From Celeribacter baekdonensis (GTDB taxonomy: Bacteria > Pseudomonadota > Alphaproteobacteria > Rhodobacterales > Rhodobacteraceae), in the NCBI RefSeq assembly GCF_003047105.1, contig NZ_CP028475.1, positions 3,162,001-3,226,000 on the forward strand: a stretch of 64,000 nt of DNA. Direction: 5' to 3'. Positions 33,192-42,199 of this stretch are shown here, piece after piece. A program made the position numbers and the translations under genes. Under the pieces are notes generated by a model. The model was not told the DNA's origin and ran no database searches. It worked only from the letters and a program-made list of their open reading frames with translations. Each line of letters starts with the position of its first letter. Position 1 is the first letter of the stretch.

Positions 33192-35120
33192 TTAAGATGC
33201 CAGTCTCACGCCTGTGTCTTCGTTTCTCGTTTTTAGGACAGAGCTGTCACGCTCTAGGGCTGTTGCTTGAGCTTTTAGCGACTGCAAGGCTGCTGTTGTT
33301 TCTTCGAACATGGCGGCATTATGCTGTGTGACTTGGTCCAATTGGCCAACTGCCGTAGAGATTTCAGAGAGACCAACAGCCTGCTCGGAGGCCGAGGTCG
33401 AGATGGTTTGGACGAGCTCGTCCAGGTTTGAAACAAGGGTTTCAATTTCTGCGAGGGCCTCGCCAGATGCATTCACCAACTGAACGCCTTCGTCGACTTG
33501 CCGTCCTGATGTTTCGATCAGTTTTGCAATTTCATTGGCCGCTTCAGAGCTGCGTTGTGCCAAAGCTCTGACTTCAGAGGCGACCACGGCAAACCCCCTG
33601 CCTGAATCACCCGCTCGTGCCGCTTCAACGCCGGCGTTCAGTGCCAAAAGGTTGGTTTGGAATGCGATATCATCAATGACGCTGGTGATTTTGGAAATCT
33701 GTGTCGAGCTTTCGGCGATGTCATTCATGGCTTTGACGGTCCGTTGGACAACATTGCGCCCTGCTGTAGAGCGGTCTTTGGTTTGGCCGACGGTGCCAGC
33801 CGCATCTTTCGCGCTGCGGGCGGAGCTGTCCACGGATGCGGCAAGCTCAGTGATCGCGGCGGCGGTTTCTTCCAATGAGGCGGCCTGAGTTTCTGTGCGA
33901 CGGCTTAGATCAATCGCAGCGCTGTTGAGGTTATCTGTTTCACCAATGATGGTGGCGGCCCCTTCAACGATGGCGCTGGCCAGGCGGCTGATTTTTTCAA
34001 CAGCGTTGTTGAAATCCGTACGCAGCTTGACATATTCGGGCGGGAACTCTTCGTTGATGCGAACTGTCAGGTCGCCCCGTGACATAGCGCCGAGGCCAGC
34101 CGCGAGGGTAGATACAACGCGCTGTTGGTCTCTGAGGTTGTGTTCGCGTTCCACTTCGGCGGCTGCACGTTCCGCCTCTTTTTCTTGGCGGGCCTTTTCT
34201 TGTTCTTTGCGACGATTTTCTTCGACGGCGACTTCGCGGAGTTTGGCCTGATGCTCTCGCTCGGCGGCTTCTTCTCGTTCGCGCGCCATGGTTGCGTCTT
34301 GGTCGATTTGAGCGCGTTCAAGCTCCGAACGCTCCACAAGGGCAACCCTAAAGATTTCAAGGACGCGGGCCATTTCGCCAATTTCGCTTTTGTTGTTGGT
34401 CATCGGCACTTCATTGTGGGTGTCGCCTTGAGACATGGCAGACATACGGGCCTTTAGGGCATCAAGAGGTCGTGTGACGCTGCGAACAAGGAGGGTGGAT
34501 ATGATCCCGAGTGCAATAAGTGCCGCTGCCAAGACGCCGTGACCGACAGTGCGCATGCTCGCAAGATCAGCATTGATATCAGAGAGGTATGATCCTGTGC
34601 CGACGATCCATCCCCATGGCTGGAATTCTCTGACGTAGCTGATTTTTTCATCATCGCCGCTCCCGTCAGGTTTGTCGAAGAAATACGTCAAGGCCCCGCC
34701 GCCTTTGTTGGCAACGATTTCGATCATTTCACGGAAAATATAGGTGCCATGAGTGTCCATGATGTCTGACTGATTGGTGCCAATCATTTCAGGTTTGGTC
34801 GGGTGAGCGATCATGACGTTTTCTGTGTTGAGGACGAAGAAATACCCGTTTTCGCCGTAACGCATTTTCATCATGGCCTCTTGGCCAAGGATTTGAGCTT
34901 GGTTTTGGGTGAGGTCACCCGCTTTCACCTGTCTTTCGATGTCAGCGAGGGTTGAAATGGCCGTATCAACAACGTCACTGAGATGTTGTTCGCGCATTGT
35001 GAGTGCAGAGTTGTAAGAAAGGTGCAGTAGGATTTGTGTTAAGACGGCGATCAAAACCACTGCGATCGCGACGATGGCGTAGATTCGGACGGATAGTTTT
35101 GACATCTGAGCGCGAATCAT
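33192..35120 (-). CDS. Methyl-accepting chemotaxis protein with Cache sensor and double HAMP
   Basis: Transmembrane chemoreceptor of 642 residues. The ATG at 35120 follows AAGGGGAT. The first membrane helix (~9-31) leads to a periplasmic single Cache domain (~35-185) with [15 protein letters not shown] and [14 protein letters not shown], a type that often binds small organic acids; a second membrane helix (~190-212) precedes HAMP 1. A highly charged coiled coil (~265-340, rich in Glu/Arg/Lys) leads to a second HAMP-like segment ([20 protein letters not shown]) and the signalling hairpin with [19 protein letters not shown] and [18 protein letters not shown]. No che genes are nearby, so it works with a chemotaxis array encoded elsewhere. 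The stop sits next to the IS66 remnant, but the end of the protein looks natural. Confidence 0.92.
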   Translation of the reverse strand: MIRAQMSKLSVRIYAIVAIAVVLIAVLTQILLHLSYNSALTMREQHLSDVVDTAISTLADIERQVKAGDLTQNQAQILGQEAMMKMRYGENGYFFVLNTENVMIAHPTKPEMIGTNQSDIMDTHGTYIFREMIEIVANKGGGALTYFFDKPDGSGDDEKISYVREFQPWGWIVGTGSYLSDINADLASMRTVGHGVLAAALIALGIISTLLVRSVTRPLDALKARMSAMSQGDTHNEVPMTNNKSEIGEMARVLEIFRVALVERSELERAQIDQDATMAREREEAAEREHQAKLREVAVEENRRKEQEKARQEKEAERAAAEVEREHNLRDQQRVVSTLAAGLGAMSRGDLTVRINEEFPPEYVKLRTDFNNAVEKISRLASAIVEGAATIIGETDNLNSAAIDLSRRTETQAASLEETAAAITELAASVDSSARSAKDAAGTVGQTKDRSTAGRNVVQRTVKAMNDIAESSTQISKITSVIDDIAFQTNLLALNAGVEAARAGDSGRGFAVVASEVRALAQRSSEAANEIAKLIETSGRQVDEGVQLVNASGEALAEIETLVSNLDELVQTISTSASEQAVGLSEISTAVGQLDQVTQHNAAMFEETTAALQSLKAQATALERDSSVLKTRNEDTGVRLAS

Positions 35121-35341
35121 ATCGATCCCCTTGAATTGCATAGCGTTTGGCCACACCATGGTGGAAGCACCTTAACAATCAGTGCATTCTTGCGCTTTTT
35201 GCGAACCGATCCCCGGCCTGTTGTCTTTGCGAGGGGTGTCGGGCGTGCAGAGGGTCTTCTAATATTATTATTTCATGCTGGCTGATTGGGCCCAGAAATC
35301 GGTGCCGAGTGTCAGAGGTGACTGGGGGCTCCCCTAAAATT

Positions 35342-36148
35342 TTATAGCTGCACGATTTTCAGAGTCGGGTTTTGTGTCGGAAACTTTACCCTTTCGTCTT
35401 CGGGTAACCCCTCATCTGTGATGATCGTGTCGATATTATCGAGGGTTGTTGTGCGATGGAGGGCGCGAGACATAAAGCGGCTGCTGTCCGCTAAGAGCAC
35501 CACATCTTGGGCGGCCTCAATCATGCAGCGCTTGAGGTGAACAAGCTCTAGGTGGGTCTCGGACGCGCCGTTCATGTCGACGGCAGCGGCAGACATAAAG
35601 AAAATGTCGCAATGGATGTCGCGTAGAAAACTTTCACCCGGTTCGCCAAGGAGGCTGAAAGAGCCAAAACGACTGGCCCCGCCCGGAACGATCAGCGTGA
35701 TATTCTCTTTATAGGTCAGGGCGTTTGCGACGTAGAGATCGTTTGAAATTACGGTCAAAGGCATGTCGAGCTGTGCGATTTCATCGGCGAGCAAATGGCA
35801 AATCACGGCGCCGGTATCAATCAAGAGCGACTGGTGGGGGTGAATCAGCCTGAGAGCTTCCTGAACAATGGCGCTTTTTTCCTCAATCGCAGTGCGGCGC
35901 GCAAGGTCGGTCGAGGGTTCATAAGTTGCACGGGACCGTATCGCGACCGCGCCGCCATGGGTTCGTCGCAACAGCCCTTCAGAGGCCAAAAGATCAAGGT
36001 CGCGCCGGATGGTCGACAGGGAGATGCCGAACATTCGAGCCAAGTCTTGGCTCGAGCCAGCTTTGTTGTTTTCAAACCATTCGATCAAATGCTGGCGCCG
36101 TTCTGCGGGCAGCATTTCATCGCTCAGCCCTTCCTCAAAGTCACCCAC
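35342..36148 (-). CDS. DeoR-family transcriptional regulator
   Basis: Repressor-like protein of 268 residues. An N-terminal DeoR winged HTH (AERRQHLIEWFENNKAGSSQ, ARMFGISLSTIRRDLDLLAS, LLRRTHGGAV, residues ~15-70) precedes a sugar-phosphate-isomerase-like effector domain (SLLIDTGAVICHLLADEIA, LTVISNDLYVANAL, ADSSRFMSRAL). The start is a GTG at 36148, six bases after a perfect AAGGAG; the ATG at 36115 is a less supported option. It is divergent from a FAD-dependent oxidoreductase across a 393-bp AT-rich gap, its most likely target. Effectors of this class are usually phosphorylated sugars, which is odd beside an amine oxidase. Confidence 0.9.
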   Translation of the reverse strand: MGDFEEGLSDEMLPAERRQHLIEWFENNKAGSSQDLARMFGISLSTIRRDLDLLASEGLLRRTHGGAVAIRSRATYEPSTDLARRTAIEEKSAIVQEALRLIHPHQSLLIDTGAVICHLLADEIAQLDMPLTVISNDLYVANALTYKENITLIVPGGASRFGSFSLLGEPGESFLRDIHCDIFFMSAAAVDMNGASETHLELVHLKRCMIEAAQDVVLLADSSRFMSRALHRTTTLDNIDTIITDEGLPEDERVKFPTQNPTLKIVQL

Positions 36149-36541
36149 ATGGCTCTCCTTAAATTGGCACCGCTTTTGATGCGGCCAAACACAAATCCCA
36201 CTTTGTGCAAACTATACTGCGCCCCTCACCGACAAGACAATCAAGGGAGCCTGATTGGTTGGCTTAAGTGATGGGGGTAATCACTTCGGTTTGCGCAAAA
36301 TAACTCATAAAGGGTCGTTAGTCCTTTGAGGAACGCCAAATTATACCATTTAAGTGCAAAAAATGGGCGATTACTCATATAAAATCGGCAAATCAGGAAT
36401 TAATCATTCACAAAAGATCATAAATGATCACCTATGGGATAGGCCAAAGATTCGCGCTCATCTTGTTGCGTTGGAATAAAATGAGCATGTTGGTGGCAAA
36501 GGGTGTGAATTGCCGGCTCAAAACTATGATGTGAGACTGTC
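36149..36541. promoter_or_regulatory. AT-rich divergent control region between DeoR regulator and FAD oxidoreductase
   Basis: No gene is visible in these 393 bases. Candidate operator elements are a perfect palindrome TTTGCGCAAA at 36290-36299, an inverted repeat GATCAT-AA-ATGATC at 36416-36429, and the word ACTCATA repeated at 36303-36309 and 36373-36379. Composition is clearly more AT-rich than in the flanking genes, as expected for promoters on both strands. Confidence 0.5.
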
Positions 36542-37861
36542 ATGATCCTTGAAAATATTGAAAAAATCGTCGCAAACTCAGTGCTGCCTGAGGCCGCAGA
36601 TGTGGTCATCGTTGGCGGTGGCATTGCCGGTGTCGCCACCGCGCTTTACCTCGCAGAAGCCGGGGTAAAAGTTGTGCTTTGCGAAAAAGGCCAAGTGGGT
36701 GCGGAGCAAAGCGCGCGCAATTGGGGTTGGGTGCGTCAAATGGGGCGCGATCCGATTGAGTTGCCACTGACGATGCGCTCGCTTGAGCTTTGGCGCGAAA
36801 TTGATGCCCGGTTCGGGATCGACACCGGCTACCGTGAAACAGGCATCACATATGTCTGTCGCACCAAGGCGGAAATCAGAGAATTTGGCGCATGGGCGCA
36901 ACACGCCGCGGCCGCAAAGATGACCTCGCGCCTGTTGGACCGTAAAGGCTTGCAAGAGGTGCTTCCGGGGCTTTCGGATCGGTATTCCATGGGGCTTTAT
37001 ACCCCGGATGATGGTCGGGCGGAGCCGTGGAAGGCGGTGCCCCAAATGGCCAAGGCGGCGCAACGCTTGGGCGCAGTGATCCTTGAAAACTGCGCCGTGC
37101 GCGGGATTGAAACCACGGCAGGTGCGCTCAGTTCGGTGGTCACGGAGAAGGGCGTCATCCGCACGGACCGTGCATTGGTCGCGGGTGGGGCATGGTCGCG
37201 ATTGTTTTTGGGCAACCTCGGGATCAATTTTCCACAGCTTAAATTGCTCGGCACTGTTGCCCGAATTGAAAGCGCAGGACAGGTGCCTGAGATGCCTGTT
37301 GGTGGTGGGGATTTTGCCTTTCGCAAGCGATTGGATGGTGGCTATACCGTGGCGATGCGCAACGCCAATGTCGCGCCGATCACACCCGATAGCTTTCGAT
37401 TGTTTGCCGAATTTCTGCCCACCTTATTGACCAGTTGGCGCGAGTTGAAACTTCGGGTTGGATCGCAGTTTTTGACCGAACTGAATATGCCGCGACGGTG
37501 GGCTCTGGACGCGAAAACGCCGTTTGAACTCATCCGCACACTTGATCCTCAGCCCTACGAACCGTTCAATCGAAAAGCCATCAAAACGCTTGCAAAAGTG
37601 TACTCTGGGTTTGCCGATGCGCGTCAAACGCACAGCTGGGCCGGGATGATCGACGCCACTCCAGATGCCATCCCCGTGATTGGAGAAATTCCAGCAATTT
37701 CGGGGCTTTATCTATCCTCCGGCTATTCCGGCCATGGCTTTGGCACGGGGCCGGGGGCGGGTGAAATGATGGCCGAAATTTTACAGGGTAAGCTGCCGCA
37801 GGTTTCAGCCGATCCGTTTCGGTTGGGCCGGTTTTGCACCACCAAATCCAAAGCCCCGTAA
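36542..37861 (+). CDS. FAD-dependent amine/amino-acid oxidoreductase (DAO family)
   Basis: Flavoprotein of 439 residues that probably oxidises a secondary amine or D-amino acid. The FAD-binding Rossmann motif is near the N-terminus (VVIVGGGIAGVATALYLAEAG, ~20-40), followed by the DAO-family region ARNWGWVRQMGRDPIELPL and a C-terminal FAD contact SSGYSGHGFGTGPGAGEMMA (~395-415). No partner subunit is present, so it looks like a single-chain dehydrogenase or oxidase. The divergent DeoR-type gene is its likely regulator. Substrate cannot be deduced; sarcosine/glycine-oxidase-like and D-amino-acid-dehydrogenase-like roles are both plausible. Confidence 0.85.
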   Translation: MILENIEKIVANSVLPEAADVVIVGGGIAGVATALYLAEAGVKVVLCEKGQVGAEQSARNWGWVRQMGRDPIELPLTMRSLELWREIDARFGIDTGYRETGITYVCRTKAEIREFGAWAQHAAAAKMTSRLLDRKGLQEVLPGLSDRYSMGLYTPDDGRAEPWKAVPQMAKAAQRLGAVILENCAVRGIETTAGALSSVVTEKGVIRTDRALVAGGAWSRLFLGNLGINFPQLKLLGTVARIESAGQVPEMPVGGGDFAFRKRLDGGYTVAMRNANVAPITPDSFRLFAEFLPTLLTSWRELKLRVGSQFLTELNMPRRWALDAKTPFELIRTLDPQPYEPFNRKAIKTLAKVYSGFADARQTHSWAGMIDATPDAIPVIGEIPAISGLYLSSGYSGHGFGTGPGAGEMMAEILQGKLPQVSADPFRLGRFCTTKSKAP

Positions 37862-37899
37862 CTGTGTCACCGCGCGGCGCAGGTGTTCAGGCCGATGAT

Positions 37900-38460
37900 C
37901 TATCGAGACAGCTCTTCTGTGATCTTTTCGGCCAGTTGACGCATGGCCAGACCAGAGGCGGTGGCAATGCCCGTGGGGGAGGTGTCGCTCAGGGGAACGG
38001 CGATGTCAAACCGCACGATCCGTTCGCGCAGGATATGATCATAGGACGAAATCGCGAACTGGCCTTTGAGATCAAACTGACCCGAAGCCCGCGCCACCAT
38101 TTCTGATACGCGCACCTCCACGGCCGCCTGCGCCGGGGTGGCCAAAGGCCAGGGTTCCGTCGCCACGGTGGCCGACCCAGCGCGACCAATGGTATCGGCC
38201 AGCAACAGCGTCACAGCGCGCACAGGTTCATCCGCCCATGCCGCGCCTTTGACCGGGGTCAGCGCGCCATCGCCACCTTCCAAGAGGATCTGCGACTCCT
38301 CGGCATAGGCCGGAAGCGACACTTCGCGGACCTCAAGCGTCGCAACCTGCAAGCGCACCGTCGCTGCGGTCTCTGCCGGGGCCGTGTCAATCAAATAGCG
38401 CGGGTCAGTGCCGCCACAGGCGGTCAACAGCACAAGGGCAAGCGGGAGAAAGCGAAACAT
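37900..38460 (-). CDS. pqiC: PqiC-like lipoprotein of the MCE transport system
   Basis: Outer membrane lipoprotein that completes the PqiABC system. MFRFLPLALVLLTACGG is a lipoprotein signal with lipobox LTAC, and residues after it match the ABC-type transport auxiliary (YmbA/PqiC) fold: YLIDTAPAETAATVRLQVATLEV near the N-terminus and ATASGLAMRQLAEKITEEL at the end. The preferred start is the ATG at 38460; a GTG at 38469 overlaps the pqiB stop (GTGA) and would add three residues. PqiC docks PqiB to the outer membrane. Last gene of a four-gene operon. Confidence 0.87.
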   Translation of the reverse strand: MFRFLPLALVLLTACGGTDPRYLIDTAPAETAATVRLQVATLEVREVSLPAYAEESQILLEGGDGALTPVKGAAWADEPVRAVTLLLADTIGRAGSATVATEPWPLATPAQAAVEVRVSEMVARASGQFDLKGQFAISSYDHILRERIVRFDIAVPLSDTSPTGIATASGLAMRQLAEKITEELSR

Positions 38461-38465
38461 ATCGG

Positions 38466-40595
38466 TCACCGTCCAAACAAGAGGGAATTGGGGTTGCGTT
38501 CAATGGCGCGGGCGAGCTTGCTCAACGCTTGTGCCGCGGTGCGCACTTCGCGCAGAGACGAGAGCGTTTCGCGATTGAAGCTCGATTGGCTGCCATAGCC
38601 CGCGAGGGTCTTTTCGGCCTCGGCCACAAGGGTTTCAATCCGGGCGGACAGTTCTGGTAGGCTTTGCGCCGCCTGTTCAATCGCCGCGGCGGCGTCGCGG
38701 GCCGACGATAGCGTGGCGTTGGTGTTCTCGACCACACCACCGGCGCGCAATTCGGCCAAGGCACCGCGCGCTTCATCCAGCGCGGCGGTCAGGCTTGCGG
38801 GCAGGGCGCGGGCGTCCGGCGTGTCGATCAACCGATCCGCCCCGTCCAAAAATGCCCCCGCTGAGGCCAAGAATTGTTCGACCTCAAGCGAGTTGGCCTT
38901 GTCGGTCAGTTTTTGCAAATCGGCGACCAATTGCGGAAGCTCCGCCGTGGCGCCTTCGATGTCGGCGGCCACGTCGGTCACCGAGGTTGCGGCCTCTTCG
39001 GCGGCATCCAAAGCGGCGACGAGTTTGTCCACCGCATCGGCTTGGCGCAGCTCCTCGGAGACGGCACGCAGCTCGGATACAGCGGCTTTCAACTCGGCGG
39101 GGAGGGCTTGCGTGTCCGGGCTACCGATCAATCCGCGCGCATCATCCAGTAGCGCCACAAGCGCATCGGGCGCGGCGCGCAGGTTGTCGTCGCCAGCAAG
39201 GCTTTCAACGGCGGCAAGCGTGGCGATGGTTTGATCCAGCAGCTCCTCGACGGGCAGGTCGTTGACCCGTTTCAACAGCCCCTCTGCGGTCGCACCCACA
39301 TCCGGCAAATCGGAGGGCACAGAGGGCAACTGTGGCGCAGATTCAGAGAAAATCCCAAGGATCGCAGGGCTTGCCTCCGGGATGTCCGCGAGTTCGATCA
39401 CCAGCGAGGTGCTGAACAGGCTTTGCGACGCCAGCCGCGCGCGCAACCCGCCTTTGACAGCATTGGCGAAAAAGGCAATGACTTCGGAGGTCGGGGCATC
39501 GGCGGCCAAGCCTAAGCGTTGTGGGTCAATCGAGATCATCGCGCGCAATTTCACACTTGGGCCATCCGGCATATCTTCGATAAACGCCCCCAGATCGGAG
39601 ACCGCACCAATGCGCACGCCGCGGTAGAGCACGGGCGAGCCTGCGGACAGGCCACTGACGGATTCATCGAACTCCACCGTCAGATCGACAGCATTGTCGA
39701 TGGTTTCGCTAAACACACTGTCGCGCGCCTCTTCTTCGCCCTCGAACAAATCAAAAACCTGGCCGGGTCGGACCGGGCCACCACCAGAAAACACCGTGTC
39801 AAATGCCAGCCCGCCACGCACAAGGCTGGCGACCGATCCGACCGACAGATTAAGCCCTCCGGGACCAAAATTGACTGAAAAACCAGAGGTTTGCCAAAAC
39901 CGTGTGGCGGAGGTCAGGCGTTTGTCGTAGGGCGCATTGATAAAGGCGTCGACCATCACGCCCGAGCCATTGTCGAGTAGACGGGGGCTTTCGATTTTGC
40001 CAACTTCGATGCCTTTGTGAAAAATTGGCGCGCCCGGGGTGAGTTGTGATCCAGATGCCGTGCGCAGGGTGATTTTGGTGCCCTTCATGCCGGGCAGAAC
40101 CAAAGGCGTGTCGTCGAGGCCGACAAATTTGGTGACACCCGCGCCGGGTGCGGGATCGAAGGCGGCCTGAATATAGGCCCCGGAGAGCACGGTGGAGAGG
40201 CCGGAAATGCCGCTTGCGGAGACTTCCGGGCGCACGACCCAGAATTCGGCATCGGCGGGCAAGGACTCCGCCACGGTCCGGTCAATGCGCGCGCCGATCA
40301 CAACAGAGGTCAGATCGGCGGAAAAGGCCACATCTTCGACCATGCCGATATTGACATCGCGGTAGCGCAGAGCGGTTTCATTTGCGGTGATCCCAGCCGC
40401 GTTTTCAAATCGAATTTCAATGCGTTGGCCGCGTTCCGCCCAGCTTTGCCAGGCGATGAAAAGCGTCACGGCCAAGGCCGCCAAAGGCACCAACCAGACA
40501 TAAGACAGGTTGCGCCATGCCGAGCGCTTCGGACCTTCGACCACCATCTCTGTTGGCTGCACATCACTCACGGTGTTGTCCTCATTCTGCGTCAT
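38466..40595 (-). CDS. pqiB: PqiB-like MCE protein, intermembrane lipid transport
   Basis: Forms the periplasm-spanning tube thought to move lipids between membranes. The 709 residues start with a short cytoplasmic tail and one membrane helix (SYVWLVPLAALAVTLFIAWQ, ~28-48), then three MCE/MlaD domains (EIRFENAAGITANETALRYR ~57; ITLRTASGSQLTPGAPIFHK ~177; LTVEFDESVSGLSAGSPVLY ~300). The last ~270 residues are an Ala/Leu/Glu-rich helical region with repeated PDALVALLDDARG, DTQALPAELK and TPDARALPASLT motifs. E. coli PqiB is ~546 residues with three MCE domains, so the helical tail is longer here. It overlaps both neighbours, so the operon is translationally coupled. Confidence 0.92.
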   Translation of the reverse strand: MTQNEDNTVSDVQPTEMVVEGPKRSAWRNLSYVWLVPLAALAVTLFIAWQSWAERGQRIEIRFENAAGITANETALRYRDVNIGMVEDVAFSADLTSVVIGARIDRTVAESLPADAEFWVVRPEVSASGISGLSTVLSGAYIQAAFDPAPGAGVTKFVGLDDTPLVLPGMKGTKITLRTASGSQLTPGAPIFHKGIEVGKIESPRLLDNGSGVMVDAFINAPYDKRLTSATRFWQTSGFSVNFGPGGLNLSVGSVASLVRGGLAFDTVFSGGGPVRPGQVFDLFEGEEEARDSVFSETIDNAVDLTVEFDESVSGLSAGSPVLYRGVRIGAVSDLGAFIEDMPDGPSVKLRAMISIDPQRLGLAADAPTSEVIAFFANAVKGGLRARLASQSLFSTSLVIELADIPEASPAILGIFSESAPQLPSVPSDLPDVGATAEGLLKRVNDLPVEELLDQTIATLAAVESLAGDDNLRAAPDALVALLDDARGLIGSPDTQALPAELKAAVSELRAVSEELRQADAVDKLVAALDAAEEAATSVTDVAADIEGATAELPQLVADLQKLTDKANSLEVEQFLASAGAFLDGADRLIDTPDARALPASLTAALDEARGALAELRAGGVVENTNATLSSARDAAAAIEQAAQSLPELSARIETLVAEAEKTLAGYGSQSSFNRETLSSLREVRTAAQALSKLARAIERNPNSLLFGR

Positions 40596-41217
40596 CGTTA
40601 CGCGCGTCCCAGATCAGGCGCTCATCAAAACTCAAGGCGGCCATCATAGTGAAGGCGACAGAAAGTGCAAAGCTGACCGCCGCAATCCCCGGTGTGATCG
40701 TGGCGGCAAAATCCAACCGTACCAGCGACGACAGGATCGCAACCACAAACACATCAATCATCGACCAGCGTCCAATGAATTCGACGATTTCAAACAGGGT
40801 GTGACGACGATGCATCGGCATTTGCACTTTACGTGTCACCGACAGGCCAAGGTAAATGATCGCAATGAATTTTGCGATGGGGATCACGATGGAGGCGAAA
40901 AAGACGATGCCTGCCACGCCGTAGGAGCCGTGGTGCATCAGTTCGATCACCCCACCAAGGATGGTGTTCTCTGTGGTTTTTCCAAGGCTTGCGGTGGAGA
41001 GCATGGGGTAGAGATTGGCCGGAATATACATGACGATCCCGGCGATGAGCCAGGCCCAGACCTTTTGCAACCCCTCGGCATCGCGGGCACGCAGCGACGC
41101 ACCACAGCGGGTGCATTGCGCCACGCCGGACATGTAAACTTTGCCGCAATGGGTGCAACCGATCAGCCCCGCATCGTGGGCCGTTAGGATCGGCGACGCG
41201 CTTCCAGGGTTTTCCAA
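40582..41217 (-). CDS. pqiA: PqiA-like membrane protein, second half
   Basis: A 211-residue protein matching one half of E. coli PqiA. It starts with a zinc-ribbon-like pair of CxxC motifs (CTHCGKVYMSGVAQCTRCG, ~21-39), followed by four membrane helices with VWAWLIAGIVMYIPANLYPM and GSYGVAGIVFFASIVIPIAK, and WSMIDVFVVAILSSLVRLDF near the end. In E. coli both halves are fused in a single ~417-residue chain. Here this gene overlaps the preceding half by 34 bases and the pqiB start by 14, so the two halves are made side by side. Paraquat induction is not implied. Confidence 0.9.
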   Translation of the reverse strand: MENPGSASPILTAHDAGLIGCTHCGKVYMSGVAQCTRCGASLRARDAEGLQKVWAWLIAGIVMYIPANLYPMLSTASLGKTTENTILGGVIELMHHGSYGVAGIVFFASIVIPIAKFIAIIYLGLSVTRKVQMPMHRRHTLFEIVEFIGRWSMIDVFVVAILSSLVRLDFAATITPGIAAVSFALSVAFTMMAALSFDERLIWDARNDDAE

Positions 41218-41828
41218 ACTGTCACTCTGCTCATAAAATTATCTTTCAGCACGGTCACGATGACCAGCGCCACAAAGGCCCAAAATGCCGGGCCCAGCGA
41301 CACATGCGCCAGTCCCGCGACTTTCACCAAAGCCACTGCGACACCAACGATAAAGACCTCCGCCATCGCCCAAGGCCGCAGCGCTTCGGCCACACGGAAC
41401 GCATGAATCGCATGACGTGCCGGGTGCCAGCCAAAGGCCATCGGTCCCAACACGTAAAGCAATGTCAAAAACCGGGTCACTGGCAACACCACGATCAAAG
41501 CCGCCATCGCCAGCGTCAGCGGCGCAGTCAGCCCGGTGGCATAGGCCATCACCGTGTCCAGCAATGAACTGCGTCGGACCATGCCCGCCGCACCCAATTC
41601 GAGAAAGGGGAAAAACACCGCCGCAATCATCAAGATCAGGGCCGCCAAGGCCAACATGATGATGCGCGTCATTGCCAAAGGGCGCGGTGCTTCGATCACC
41701 GTATGACAGCGCGGGCAAGAGGCCGTGTCCCCGACCGCAACAGGGCGATCCACCAGCAAGGCGTCACAGGCGGGACAAGCCATCATCCCGTCAAGGTCTG
41801 TGATATGAGGAAAGGCGGGTGCGGTCAT
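41184..41828 (-). CDS. pqiA: PqiA-like membrane protein, first half
   Basis: A 214-residue protein, the first of the two PqiA-type halves and first gene of the operon. A zinc-ribbon-like N-terminus (CPACDALLVDRPVAVGDTAS followed by CPRC, ~18-41) precedes four membrane helices including IIMLALAALILMIAAVFFPF and AMAEVFIVGVAVALVKVAGL. It is homologous in layout to the following gene, so the pair looks like a gene-level version of the internal duplication in PqiA. Together they should form the inner membrane anchor of the PqiB tube. The operon promoter must lie in 41829-42199, shared divergently with opgG. Confidence 0.88.
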   Translation of the reverse strand: MTAPAFPHITDLDGMMACPACDALLVDRPVAVGDTASCPRCHTVIEAPRPLAMTRIIMLALAALILMIAAVFFPFLELGAAGMVRRSSLLDTVMAYATGLTAPLTLAMAALIVVLPVTRFLTLLYVLGPMAFGWHPARHAIHAFRVAEALRPWAMAEVFIVGVAVALVKVAGLAHVSLGPAFWAFVALVIVTVLKDNFMSRVTVWKTLEARRRS

Positions 41829-42199
41829 TGGAGCACTCTACCCTGTCGTGCAGATGTTGAAAAGCGGCGCAGCGCAGGTCTGGGGCATCAGTCCCCTTGG
41901 TGTGTTATGCGGGGGTTCAGCGTCCGCCGCGTAGGGACAGAACGGCGGAAAAGGCGGCTTTTCAAGGCCACAAGATCGGTTTGCTGGAAAACCGGCGAAA
42001 AACCCCGATTTCTCACCTTGTAAACTCGCGAAAAATCGCCAGTTCTCAAACGGTTCTACAGATTTATGTGGCGGTGCAGCGAAACTAAACATATTTGACG
42101 GATGTCACGGAACTGTCATGCGAGTGAGTCGCATGCAGGGACGACGTGAGTCTGGGAAACCAAGGTCTAAAAACCAAGTCGGGAAGTCAGTTCGATTCC
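41829..42199. promoter_or_regulatory. Divergent promoter region between pqi operon and opg operon
   Basis: About 370 bases with no supported gene. The centre (about 41960-42090) is AT-rich with runs of A and T. A hairpin or operator-like inverted repeat, CATGCGA-GTGAG-TCGCATG, lies at 42117-42135 just upstream of opgG. The region must contain promoters for both operons, though no clear -35/-10 pair can be asserted. Confidence 0.45.
42117..42135. promoter_or_regulatory. Perfect 7-bp inverted repeat upstream of opgG
   Basis: CATGCGA at 42117-42123 and TCGCATG at 42129-42135 flank the five-base spacer GTGAG. It sits 65 bases before the opgG start and could be an operator dyad or, if transcribed, a leader hairpin. 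Osmolarity control of opg genes makes it a reasonable regulatory candidate. Confidence 0.45.
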
